This document shows positions 1 to 7,388 of a DNA stretch of 16,672 bases, piece after piece. The stretch is from the NCBI GenBank assembly GCA_034437535.1, contig DAOTTZ010000051.1, forward strand, positions 1 through 16,672, read 5' to 3'. The translations under genes were made by a program, and so were the position numbers. The number at the start of each line of letters is the position of its first letter. Within the stretch, counting starts at the first letter, position 1. The stretch is from J038 sp034437535 (GTDB lineage: Bacteria; Chloroflexota; Anaerolineae; Aggregatilineales; Phototrophicaceae). Under the pieces are notes generated by a model. It was given only the letters and a program-made list of their open reading frames with translations, ran no database searches and had not been told where the DNA came from.

Positions 1-194
1 ATCACGCCTGTTCCAATGGTATAACCCTGTGCCAGATAGGACTGATAGTGCATATAATCGCGAGTTTTCCTCTGTCTTTCAATCTCTTAAAACGCAAAGT
101 AGCCACACCCATTTGATAAGGCTATGCGCCCACGTATCTTACGGTTGACTTGATCGGGCGCGAAGAATCGCGCTTGACTGGAAGACGTTTGTTA
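1..194. other. Left-edge stretch without a recognised gene
   Basis: No coding sequence that I can support lies here. The frame of the upstream half of the broken exonuclease (minus strand) runs on to a stop at 122, but after the frameshift its translation is Ser/Pro/Arg-rich and does not look like protein of that family. The true exonuclease C-terminus ends in another frame at 195. One small inverted repeat is visible at 158-173: arms of six bases around a four-base loop. No tRNA-like cloverleaf or clear promoter was recognised. The left end is cut by the window, so part of a neighbouring gene could be present without being identifiable. Confidence 0.5.
158..173 (-). terminator. Small GC hairpin downstream of the exonuclease gene
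   Basis: GCGCGA at 158-163 and TCGCGC at 168-173 form a perfect six-base-pair stem with a four-base loop. It lies 22 bases beyond the restored exonuclease stop, where the end of the minus-strand operon would fall. On the minus strand it is not followed by a T-run, so it is not a textbook intrinsic terminator. It may be a 3' mRNA stabiliser or chance. Confidence 0.25.
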
Positions 195-757
195 TCACTC
201 CTCTTTAGCCATGGCCTGGAGCAACGCGAGGGTGAGGCGGCAGTCGCCGAGGGCGTCGTGGGCGGCGACGACCGGGATCTTCTGCTGAGTGCAGGCTTTA
301 GATAAGCTCTGCCAGCGGTAGCCGCGTGAGCCGGGCTGACCGTAGAAACCGGCGTATTGGCGCATGGCGCAGGCCCATTCTCGCAGGCGCGGCAGTGGCA
401 ACCGCCGCCGTCCGCAGACTTCCCCAGGATGCGCTGTTCGAAGGGTGCGTTGTAGGCCACGACCGTTTCGCCAGCCAGCACCCGGCTTAAGGCCGGGTAG
501 ACCTGATGAAAGCGGGGGGAATCCGCGACGGTTTGCATTGTGATGCCGTGTACGCGCTGGGCACCGGGCGAAATCGGCAGATCCGGGCGGACGAGGGTGT
601 TCATCAAGACGGTGCCATCGGTTCGTAACGCACCGATCTGCACGATGTCGGCATTTTTAACGTCGGTGGTCTCAAAGTCGAGGATCACCGCGCCGATTTT
701 GAGCATTTGGCGTGCCCAGGTGCGGGCGGATTTCCGGGCGTGGGTGTGATGGTTCAT
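195..757 (-). CDS. 3'-5' exonuclease, DEDDh (DnaQ-like) family, with apparent frameshift
   Basis: A DnaQ-fold exonuclease, the family that removes nucleotides from DNA or RNA 3' ends with two metal ions. The first frame (from ATG at 757) holds Exo I as D27-F-E29 followed by TT, and an Exo II-like YNAPFEQRIL in which Glu stands where the family usually has Asp. Near 400-408 the homology jumps to another frame, which continues through WACAMRQYAGFYG to Exo III, HDALGDCRLTLALLQ, and stops at 195. Joined, the two give about 187 residues, normal for a single-domain member. The join needs a -1 shift in a GGC-repeat run, consistent with one lost base. In the unshifted frame translation runs to 122 as low-complexity sequence, and the catalytic His and second Asp would be lost. 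The ATG overlaps the upstream TGA as ATGA. No good ribosome binding site precedes it, which suggests translational coupling. It could be a pseudogene or a sequencing or assembly error. Confidence 0.8.
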
Positions 758-1596
758 GCCAGGGTTGCCATGACCGGGTAATGGTCGCTGGGGAAGACCG
801 GCGGTTCTCCGGTGCGGATGATGGTGCAGTCGGTCGGGGTGAAACCATCCACCAGCACCCAGTCGATACGTTGGCCGATGGCAGGGTACGCGATCCCCTG
901 GAAGTTGTGGAAGGTGTTGGATGCTGGCGAGTCGGTATGGCCGACGGCGAGAAAGGTATCCTGGTAGCCGGCGTGGGTGAATACCTGATGGACGGTACCG
1001 GCGGGGGTGGCTTCTTCTTCCAGGCCGGGGGGGAAGACGCCGCCGGCGTCTTCGATGGCCCAGACGCGGGAGTTAAAATCGCCGGTGATGACGACCGGCA
1101 GGCCGTCGCGCAGGGCTTGCAGGCGGCGGACGACCAGGCGTGCCCCTTCTACGCGGGCTTGTTCTCCCAGGTGATCCAGATGGACATTGAGCGCGATCAA
1201 GTCCTGGTGGGTGGTGGTATCGTGCAGGCGTACCCAGGTGGCGGCCCGCACGAGCGATGTATCCCACCCGTAAGACCAGGTATCGGGCGTCGGGCTGAGG
1301 TAGAACGCGCCGCCATCCCGCCGGTGGAAGCGATCTCGCCGCCAGTAGATGGGGTTGTACATGCCGAACTCGCTATCATCAATGGTGACCGGCCCTTGCT
1401 CGTAGGCGTAATCGGTCAGGCCGGTATCATAGCTGGCTTGATTGCCGCTCTGGTATTCCTGGAAGCCGATGAGATCCGGGTTGGCCTGGCGGATGACGCG
1501 CAGGTTGAGATCGGCGCGGTGGGGCCAGTAGTTGTCACCGTCGATTTCGAACATGCTCCCGCGCAGGTTGAAGGTCATGACGTTGAACGCTCTCAT
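754..1596 (-). CDS. Endonuclease/exonuclease/phosphatase (EEP) family metal-dependent hydrolase
   Basis: A 280-residue member of the EEP superfamily (DNase I / exonuclease III / sphingomyelinase / inositol phosphatase fold), which hydrolyses phosphodiester or phosphate-ester bonds using a metal. All family landmarks are in order: MTFNLRG with Asn10, GFQE with Glu47, NVHLDH, GDFNS, RIDWVLV, and a final PSDHYPV carrying the catalytic Asp271-His272. No signal peptide or membrane segment is seen, so it is probably cytoplasmic. The ATG at 1596 is preferred over upstream in-frame starts because the homology begins at once and a strong GAGGGGGA lies a few bases upstream. It also overlaps the VWA stop as ATGA. 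The next gene down is a DEDDh exonuclease, again with an ATGA overlap. The substrate cannot be told from sequence: nucleic acid, phospholipid and sugar phosphate are all possible for this family. Confidence 0.88.
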   Translation of the reverse strand: MRAFNVMTFNLRGSMFEIDGDNYWPHRADLNLRVIRQANPDLIGFQEYQSGNQASYDTGLTDYAYEQGPVTIDDSEFGMYNPIYWRRDRFHRRDGGAFYLSPTPDTWSYGWDTSLVRAATWVRLHDTTTHQDLIALNVHLDHLGEQARVEGARLVVRRLQALRDGLPVVITGDFNSRVWAIEDAGGVFPPGLEEEATPAGTVHQVFTHAGYQDTFLAVGHTDSPASNTFHNFQGIAYPAIGQRIDWVLVDGFTPTDCTIIRTGEPPVFPSDHYPVMATLA

Positions 1597-3500
1597 GCCG
1601 TCCCCCTCGCTGGCCGGAAGACGGTGGGCACGCGCAAGCGGCGGTAATAGGCGTACCATTCGATGAGCAGGACGACCAGCGCGGCCAGCGCGACGAAGGG
1701 CCATAACTCGCGTTGGCCGCGTTCTTCTCCCTGCGGTGGGTTGACAGTGATGCCCTGGATGGTGAGGGCGTCTTGCGGCACCGGGGTGATGTTGCTTTCC
1801 GCCGGACTAAACAAGTTCACGGCGAAGGTCTGCTGGCCGATGACGGCTTGATCCTGGAGTAGCTCCAGGGTGTAGAAGCCGGGGATGGTGGCACCGGCGA
1901 AGACGACCTCATCGCGGCGGACTTCCAGCGTGGTCGTGCCGCCGTCTGGGGCGGTGACGCGGATCGCGTCGGCTTCAAAGGGGGGGCGGATGGTGAGGGC
2001 ATCGCCGATGGTGATGCTAGCGGTAACGTCGATGACGGCACGGGGGGTGAACCACTCTGCCAGATTAGCGACGAGGATGGGCCATGTGATCTGCAAGGGG
2101 AGGTCGGTTTCGCTCAGGCTGAAGGGCAAGAGGGCGATCTGGCGTCCGTCGGTCTCCCCGGCCAGGAGTACCGGGGCGTCGTCGGCTGTGATGAGGGGGC
2201 GTGCCCAATCCGCCGCTGTGACGCGACGTACGCGCAGAAAGCTAAAGGTGCCTTGATCGACAAAGCTGACACGGGGATCAGCAGGATCAACCACGCGCAC
2301 AGTCTCTGGTTCTTCCAGGAAGCCGCCCAGCGTGAAGAATTCGGTATTGGCGGGCGGATTGATGAACATCAGGTCGCCGGCGGGCAGGGTGGCGGGCAGG
2401 GTGCCATCGAAGACGTACAGATCAAAGCCCTCTGGAATATTGGCGTTGGGTTCGGCGCGTACCGCGTTGATGGTGGGCAGACTGCCGAAGACACGTTCTA
2501 AGAAGACGTTGCCATCGGTGACGATCAACACGCGGCGGCCCTGGCTGTTGCCGGTGGTGGCGTAGGCGGTGTCATCGGTGGGGAGGGTATCGGTCAGGTC
2601 GGAATCTACGCGCTGGGTGAGGGTGGCGGTCAACGTCTGGAAGTCATCGGGCAGGGCGGCGGAGATGATGGGCAATTCGGCATTGGCGGGCAGGCTAAGG
2701 TTGGTGGCTTCAAAGCGTTCGCCATCTACACGCAGGGCGAAGGTGACTTCGGCGGGCGTAGTGCTGTAGTTGGTGATCTGGGCGAAGAGTTCCGGCGGAC
2801 GCCCGGCCTGACGGTCGGTGGAGAGGGCGGTAATCGCGACGTTTTGATCGGTCGTGCCGACCGGGATATAGCGCACATCACCGGCGATGCCCTGCAAGCC
2901 CGCGTTCACCGGCAAGCCGCCATCCCCGATGATGACGATGGCGAAGTCCTCAGCGGCGGCGGAGCCAGCGGCGGCCAGATTGAGAGCCGCGCCCCAATCA
3001 CTTTCGGCCTGGGTGGGTTCGGCCTGCTGGACGGCGGCGCGTAGCACGTTTTTATCTGACGTGGCGGAGGCCAGCACCTCCGGCACGCCTGCGACTCGGA
3101 TCACGGTCATGCGGTCGCTATCGCTGAGGGTGTCTATGATGTCGATGGCGCGGTCGCGGGCGGTCTCAAAGCGGGTGCCGCCGGCTCCATCGGTGGCGTT
3201 CATGCTGGCGGATGCATCCAGCAGGAGGGTGATCTGCCCGGCACTGACGGCATCAACCGTGATGAAGGGGCGGGCCAGGGCCAACACGATCAACAGGAGG
3301 ATGAGCAACTGCAAGAGCAAGAGCAGGTTGCGGCGGAGCTTTTGCCAGGGGGTGTTGGCTTCGGTATCCTGGAGGACTTGACTCCATAAGAAGGTGCTGG
3401 AAATGTTGACTTCGCGGCGGCGCAGGCGCAACATATACATCAAGATGATGGGGATGGAAACGGCCAGCCCGGCGAAGGCTAACGGCGTGAGAAAGTTCAT
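1593..3500 (-). CDS. BatA-domain and VWA-domain membrane protein
   Basis: A 635-residue membrane protein. The N-terminus has the BatA pattern: a membrane segment at about 4-25 followed by LRLRRREV, then a second at about 58-80 rich in Leu. A von Willebrand A domain follows, with the metal-binding MIDAS motif DASAS at 95-99 and a later GDGG. A long beta-rich extracytoplasmic region fills the middle, and a last membrane segment lies at about 600-620 before a short basic tail. Such proteins usually act in protein-protein interactions at the membrane, and relatives sit with MoxR ATPases, but none is visible here. A GTG at 3533 would add 11 residues. The ATG at 3500 is chosen because the BatA homology starts there and a GAGAG lies upstream. 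It is preceded by the lipoprotein gene (71 bases away) and overlaps the EEP gene by ATGA. Confidence 0.85.
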   Translation of the reverse strand: MNFLTPLAFAGLAVSIPIILMYMLRLRRREVNISSTFLWSQVLQDTEANTPWQKLRRNLLLLLQLLILLLIVLALARPFITVDAVSAGQITLLLDASASMNATDGAGGTRFETARDRAIDIIDTLSDSDRMTVIRVAGVPEVLASATSDKNVLRAAVQQAEPTQAESDWGAALNLAAAGSAAAEDFAIVIIGDGGLPVNAGLQGIAGDVRYIPVGTTDQNVAITALSTDRQAGRPPELFAQITNYSTTPAEVTFALRVDGERFEATNLSLPANAELPIISAALPDDFQTLTATLTQRVDSDLTDTLPTDDTAYATTGNSQGRRVLIVTDGNVFLERVFGSLPTINAVRAEPNANIPEGFDLYVFDGTLPATLPAGDLMFINPPANTEFFTLGGFLEEPETVRVVDPADPRVSFVDQGTFSFLRVRRVTAADWARPLITADDAPVLLAGETDGRQIALLPFSLSETDLPLQITWPILVANLAEWFTPRAVIDVTASITIGDALTIRPPFEADAIRVTAPDGGTTTLEVRRDEVVFAGATIPGFYTLELLQDQAVIGQQTFAVNLFSPAESNITPVPQDALTIQGITVNPPQGEERGQRELWPFVALAALVVLLIEWYAYYRRLRVPTVFRPARGTA

Positions 3501-3505
3501 AGGCG

Positions 3506-3521
3506 ACGATCTCTCTATCGT
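3506..3521 (-). promoter_or_regulatory. Hairpin presenting the ribosome binding site of the VWA gene
   Basis: On the minus strand ACGAT and ATCGT form a five-base-pair stem around a six-base loop AGAGAG, five bases before the ATG at 3500. The loop is the only purine-rich, Shine-Dalgarno-like sequence in the leader. A second promoter for the VWA gene may lie just upstream, since TATAGT occurs on the minus strand near 3537-3542, but no convincing -35 was found. Confidence 0.3.
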
Positions 3522-3571
3522 GTATCGATTCACCTATACTATAAACGAAAAATGGCTCGAATGAAGGCCGC

Positions 3572-5794
3572 TTATGGGTCGATGGGGGTGATGGTCTGGA
3601 ATGCGCCGATTCGCCCGGCGACCCACCCGACGCGGCCTTCGGCTGTGATCTGCCACCAGGGGTAGCCGTCGATCTCGACCGGGCCAGCCAGGATGCGGGC
3701 GTATTCTCCCCGGCTGAGGAAGACGCCGGCGAAGGCTCCTTGCAGGCCGGGGGTGGCGCGGATGTTGAGTTGTTCGCTCTGGACCTGGACTTGCTGGCCG
3801 GGCTGGAAGCGGGAGCCGGCGACCACGCCATCCGGGATCGGCGGGGCGACAGTAGCGGCAGGATCCACAATGACGCCGGGCGGCGGCACCGTTGGCGGGG
3901 CTGGTGTGACCGGGATGGGCACCGCGCCGCCGGGGACTTCGGTGCCGAGAGAGACTTCTTCGATGCGCCCGTTGGTGTAAGCGATGAATTGCCGCCCACC
4001 AGCGATGACTGAGACCGCTGTACGGTTGCTGTTCCAGGCGACACTTTGCGGCGGGGCATCCCCGATGGGGCCGGTGAGATAGTTGCCGTTGGCGTCGATG
4101 ATGCGGACGGCTTGCTCACCGTTGGGACGGCCCAACGCCAGGAACGCGCCCGCCGAGGTCTGTACGCCGTGTTGGATCCACTGGTTGTTTGCGCTCCCGT
4201 TGTGGATGATTTGCAGGCCGGTGCCATCCGGGTTGACGGTGCCGAGGATGACGCCGGTATCGCTCCGCCCGCTGACGACAACGCGGCGACCGTCCGCCGT
4301 CCAGGAGCCGTAATCATAGCCGAGCGCGGTCGGCTTGACGGCGGGGTTCTGGCCGGTGGGGGTGATGAATAAGACGCCCCGGTCGTCCGCCAAGGCCCAG
4401 GGATCGGTGATCTGCTGGCGGATAATCATGCGGGTGCTATCCGGCGACCAGATAATCTCGGTGGATTGGCCGTGAAAGCTGATAGGGCCGCCCAGTTGGC
4501 AGGCAGGATGCGAGTCAAACGGGCAATCGTGAAAGAGCGGGCGGACGGTACCGCTGGCGGTATCCAGCAGATGCACGCCGTCTTCCGAAGTAGAACCGGG
4601 GTGACCGCCGCGATCCCCATCAACGATGAAGGCGACGTAACGGCCATCCCCCGACCAGGCCACCGCGCTGACGAAATAATCATTTTCCGCCGGGGAGGTG
4701 ACATCACGGACGTAGGCCGAGAATGGCTCCGGCGGGATGACATCGCCGGAGCCGGTGTTGATGTAGAGTGCGCCGGTTCCGCTTGTCCGCACGTATTGAT
4801 CGGGGTTGGCCGGGTTACGGGCGAATAATTGGGGCAGGATCTCCCCACTGCCGACCTGAATGCCGACAGATGCGGCTTGCAACGGGATGACATCCCCGAT
4901 GGTGAAGGCTTGCGGGCCGAGCGACACCCCGCCAACCGGCGGGCGGCTGACAATCGATGTTTGCCAATCCGCCGGGAGGGTGGCCGGGGGTAGAACCGGC
5001 GGGATGGTGGGAAAGACGGCGGTCGATGTGATGGCAGGGGCGGTGGCTGTCTCTGGGAATTCCTCAATATTGGCATCACCGACGGGCAAAATGCCGAGGT
5101 CGGCTTCTGGCGGCGGCGGGGTTAGTGTCGGGCCGGGGCCGGGCGTGGCTGTGATGAGGGTGGGCGTTGAATCCAGCGTGGGGAGGGGTGTGCTGGGGAT
5201 GGTGGGTGTGCTGGCGCGGGCGGTGGCCGTCTGCGGGAAGATGGTCTGGGTGGCGAAGACGTCTTGCGCGATCTGGGTGGCGGGGTCGGCGGTGGGCGCG
5301 GTTTCAGTCTGCCGGGCGGAAACGGTACTCTGCACCTGGAGCAAGCTCAAGGTGGTGGTGGGCGGTGGTGTAGCGGTAGATGTGGCCGTCGGTGATGGGG
5401 TGACGGTGGGTGTCTGGGTGGCAGTGGGTGATGGCGTGACGGTCGGTGTCGGTGTGGTGGTGGTAGACGGTGTGGCCGTCGGCGATGGAGTGATCGTCGG
5501 TGTGGGTGATGGGGTGATGGTGGGCGACGGTGTGATGGTATCGGTCGGACGGCCTAAGATGGGTAAGGGTGTTGCCTGGATGGTCGGTTTTAGGGTGGCG
5601 GTCGCGGTGGCGGATGGTGTTTGAGTCGGTGGGGCGTTGGTTGGCGCGGCATCGGTGGGAGCCTGTACGACCGGGGTGCCAGCCGCCGGGGTATCGGTGG
5701 GGGCGACGGTCGGCGTGACACGCGGCACACCGTCACTGCTACAAGCAGAGAGGATGAACCAGATCAGCATACCGAAGCAAAACACCCGCGCCAT
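3572..5794 (-). CDS. Lipoprotein with Thr/Pro-rich stalk, beta-propeller-like region and SH3 domain
   Basis: A 740-residue predicted surface lipoprotein. The N-terminus is a hydrophobic signal with lipobox L15-S-A-C18, so the mature protein would be lipid-anchored outside the membrane. Residues of about 25-160 are a Thr/Pro/Ser stalk of short repeats, likely extended. Residues of about 375-620 carry repeated TolB/WD40-like strands (AWSGDGRYVAFIVDGD, IIWSPDSTRMIIRQ, SWTADGRRVVVSG), suggesting a beta-propeller. A second Pro-rich linker leads to a C-terminal bacterial SH3 domain at about 672-735 (LNIRATPG, then GYPWWQI and GRVGWVAG), which in other proteins binds cell-wall peptides. The ATG at 5794 has AGGG six bases upstream and places the signal peptide at the extreme N-terminus. 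A TTG at 5836 would add 14 polar residues and spoil this. It is the first gene of the minus-strand unit with the VWA protein. Role inferred: an envelope scaffold or sensor; ligand unknown. Confidence 0.8.
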   Translation of the reverse strand: MARVFCFGMLIWFILSACSSDGVPRVTPTVAPTDTPAAGTPVVQAPTDAAPTNAPPTQTPSATATATLKPTIQATPLPILGRPTDTITPSPTITPSPTPTITPSPTATPSTTTTPTPTVTPSPTATQTPTVTPSPTATSTATPPPTTTLSLLQVQSTVSARQTETAPTADPATQIAQDVFATQTIFPQTATARASTPTIPSTPLPTLDSTPTLITATPGPGPTLTPPPPEADLGILPVGDANIEEFPETATAPAITSTAVFPTIPPVLPPATLPADWQTSIVSRPPVGGVSLGPQAFTIGDVIPLQAASVGIQVGSGEILPQLFARNPANPDQYVRTSGTGALYINTGSGDVIPPEPFSAYVRDVTSPAENDYFVSAVAWSGDGRYVAFIVDGDRGGHPGSTSEDGVHLLDTASGTVRPLFHDCPFDSHPACQLGGPISFHGQSTEIIWSPDSTRMIIRQQITDPWALADDRGVLFITPTGQNPAVKPTALGYDYGSWTADGRRVVVSGRSDTGVILGTVNPDGTGLQIIHNGSANNQWIQHGVQTSAGAFLALGRPNGEQAVRIIDANGNYLTGPIGDAPPQSVAWNSNRTAVSVIAGGRQFIAYTNGRIEEVSLGTEVPGGAVPIPVTPAPPTVPPPGVIVDPAATVAPPIPDGVVAGSRFQPGQQVQVQSEQLNIRATPGLQGAFAGVFLSRGEYARILAGPVEIDGYPWWQITAEGRVGWVAGRIGAFQTITPIDP
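5387..5536 (-). repeat. Imperfect tandem repeats encoding the Thr/Pro stalk
   Basis: Within the lipoprotein gene the DNA repeats short units that translate on the minus strand as variants of TPTVTPSPTAT and ITPSPT. The units are 12 to 24 bases and imperfect. Such tracts often change length between strains by slippage, altering stalk length without breaking the frame when whole units are gained or lost. Confidence 0.7.
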
Positions 5795-6014
5795 AATTAT
5801 CCCTGTCGGTTTCGTACTATGTTTATTATGACACAAGATGAGAAACCGTGAGTCTACGTAAAGAAAACGCTTGCCCTACGCCAGAGAAAACTAACGGCAT
5901 TCCAACCCTTCGGCTATTCCGTTGGGCGAACACCTGTGCTACCATTTTGGATGTGGTCAGTTCGCACCCCACACGGTAGACTCTAGGCATCTGAGGCTAA
6001 CAACATAGGGACTT
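5795..6014. promoter_or_regulatory. Divergent promoter region between the lipoprotein operon and nadK
   Basis: Both flanking genes are read away from this 220-base stretch, so it must hold promoters in both directions. For nadK, TGGTCA at 5954-5959 and TAGACT at 5977-5982 are 17 bases apart (four of six matches each). For the lipoprotein, CATAAT on the minus strand near 5824-5829 is a possible -10 without a good -35. An inverted repeat, GAGTCTAC at 5850-5857 and GTAGACTC at 5976-5983, brackets the region and overlaps the nadK -10. nadK has AGGGA just before its ATG. Confidence 0.45.
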
Positions 6015-6887
6015 ATGACCGACATACAGACAATTGGGGTGCTGGCGCACCCACTCCGCCCGCAGAGCTTCCCGATGGCCGAGCGCATCCAGGCGATGCT
6101 CCGCCAGCGGGATAAGACGACGTGGATGCACACCGAGTGGCAACCAGAGGATGTATTAGACGATGTGAGCCAGGCGGATCTGGTGGTTGCCATCGGTGGT
6201 GATGGGGCGATGTTGCGGGCGGCGCGAGTCGGTGCGCCTTACAACGTGCCGGTGTTGGGCGTTAACATGGGACAATTGGGCTTTTTGACCGAGATCGCTG
6301 ACCCGGAAGATTGCGGGCGCGGGATCGACCGGTTGTTATCCGGCGATTATTGGATCGAAGAGCGGATGATGTTGCAAGCAAGCATTGTGCGGGATGGTGC
6401 GGTGATCCGCACGGATGAGGCCCTGAACGACGTGGTGGTGAGTGGCGGCACAGTCGGGCGGATGATCCAGATTGAGACGTTTATTGACGGGGACTGGGCG
6501 ACGACATACAGTGCGGATGCGCTGGTGGTGGCGACGGCGACCGGTTCTACGGCGTATGCGCTGGCATGTGGCGGGCCGATCTTGCCGCCGGAGCTAAAGA
6601 ACATTTTGATCGTCCCTGCCGCGCCGCATCTGAGTATGTCGCGCCCGATTGTCTTGAGCGAAGGAGCGCGGGTGGACGTGCGCCCGACGGCTTACAACCG
6701 GACCGATGTCATGCTCAACGCGGACGGGGCGACGCTGGATGAGGTGAAGCAAGGGGACATGGTACGGATTCATGCTAGCGATCATATCACGCGGTTTGTG
6801 CGGATGCGGTCGCGCAATTACTTCTATCGTTCGTTGTTAGACCGGTTGGAGCCGCGTGTGCCGCTCGACCAGAGGAACCAGCATTGA
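6015..6887 (+). CDS. nadK: NAD kinase
   Basis: A 290-residue ATP (or polyphosphate)-dependent NAD kinase, which phosphorylates NAD+ to NADP+ in the cytoplasm. The signature GGDG is at 61-64 (AIGGDGAMLRA), followed by LGVNMGQLGFLTE, the NE/D motif as Asn138-Asp139 in LNDVVV, and TATGSTAYALACGGP from 174, which matches the usual TPTGSTAYxxxxGGP with Pro replaced by Ala. Length is typical. The ATG at 6015 has AGGGA about five bases upstream. The stop overlaps the TTG start of the zinc-finger gene. The run nadK - zinc finger - recN is tightly packed and probably one transcript. nadK and recN are neighbours in many bacteria. Confidence 0.96.
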   Translation: MTDIQTIGVLAHPLRPQSFPMAERIQAMLRQRDKTTWMHTEWQPEDVLDDVSQADLVVAIGGDGAMLRAARVGAPYNVPVLGVNMGQLGFLTEIADPEDCGRGIDRLLSGDYWIEERMMLQASIVRDGAVIRTDEALNDVVVSGGTVGRMIQIETFIDGDWATTYSADALVVATATGSTAYALACGGPILPPELKNILIVPAAPHLSMSRPIVLSEGARVDVRPTAYNRTDVMLNADGATLDEVKQGDMVRIHASDHITRFVRMRSRNYFYRSLLDRLEPRVPLDQRNQH

Positions 6888-7375
6888 CCGATACGATTCA
6901 ACCAGATGATGAGATTACTTATTGCGCGGTTCATCCGACGCGGGAAACGGGCTTGCGCTGTAACAAGTGCGACCGGTATATGTGCCGGGAGTGTGCGGTG
7001 CAGACGCCGGTGGGGTACCGTTGCCGGCAGTGTGTGCGGCAGGTAGAAAACAGCTTTTTTAACGGCAAGCAGGCGGATTATGTGATCGTGTTCGCGGTCA
7101 CGGCTGGGTTATCGGCAGTGGTGACGTTTTTAACAGCGGTGATTATCCCGTTCATTTTGTTGTTGTTCTTTGTGGCGGTGATCGCCGGGCCGGCCATTGG
7201 TGAAGCGGCTTTGCGGGCGATCCAGCGGCGGAAGTTGCGGTATCGCCAGCAGGCGGCCTGGGCTGGTGGTGCGGTTGGTGCGTTGGTGGCTGGTGTGCTG
7301 GCCGTGGGTGGATTCAGCCTGATCTTTATCCTGTTCGCCGGTTTGATGGCCGTTATGATCGGCCTGCGGCTCTAA
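6884..7375 (+). CDS. B-box-like zinc-finger membrane protein of unknown function
   Basis: A 163-residue protein. The N-terminal cytoplasmic part has four metal-ligand pairs: C14/H17, C26/C29, C34/C37 and C47/C50, in the context HPTRETGLRCNKC...YMCRECA...VGYRCRQC. This is the B-box-type double zinc finger also found in front of rhomboid proteases and other bacterial membrane proteins. Two hydrophobic blocks follow, about 65-105 and 122-160, giving three to four membrane segments. No protease motif (GxSx with a later His) is present. The start is TTG at 6884, overlapping the nadK stop as TTGA. A strong AGAGGA lies seven bases upstream and the zinc motif begins soon after, so this start is well supported. 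Function unknown; placement suggests co-expression with nadK and recN. Confidence 0.82.
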   Translation: MTDTIQPDDEITYCAVHPTRETGLRCNKCDRYMCRECAVQTPVGYRCRQCVRQVENSFFNGKQADYVIVFAVTAGLSAVVTFLTAVIIPFILLLFFVAVIAGPAIGEAALRAIQRRKLRYRQQAAWAGGAVGALVAGVLAVGGFSLIFILFAGLMAVMIGLRL

Positions 7376-7388
7376 GACGAGGAGTGCT

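Noticed and set aside
400..408. Programmed -1 frameshift in the exonuclease gene
   Set aside because: No slippery heptamer of the X XXY YYZ type and no clear downstream structure were seen. A simple indel or sequencing error is more likely.
712..1647. Long open frame on the plus strand opposite the EEP gene
   Set aside because: It is an antisense shadow in GC-rich DNA: Gly/Val-rich, no domain, and the minus strand carries all EEP catalytic motifs in order.
3253..4317. Long minus-strand frame across the lipoprotein/VWA junction
   Set aside because: Ser/Pro/Arg-rich out-of-frame translation of two well-supported genes.
5380..5540. Possible CRISPR-like or satellite array
   Set aside because: Units are short, imperfect and in frame, and encode a Thr/Pro stalk. 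There are no spacer-repeat units.
4860..5624. Plus-strand frame rich in Gly and Val repeats (VAVGDGVTVGV)
   Set aside because: It is the reverse complement of the Thr/Pro stalk repeats. The minus-strand product has a lipobox, propeller repeats and SH3 domain, so it is the real one.
6884..7375. Rhomboid protease assignment from the B-box-like N-terminus
   Set aside because: The protein is too short and lacks the Ser/His catalytic motifs and six membrane segments of rhomboids.
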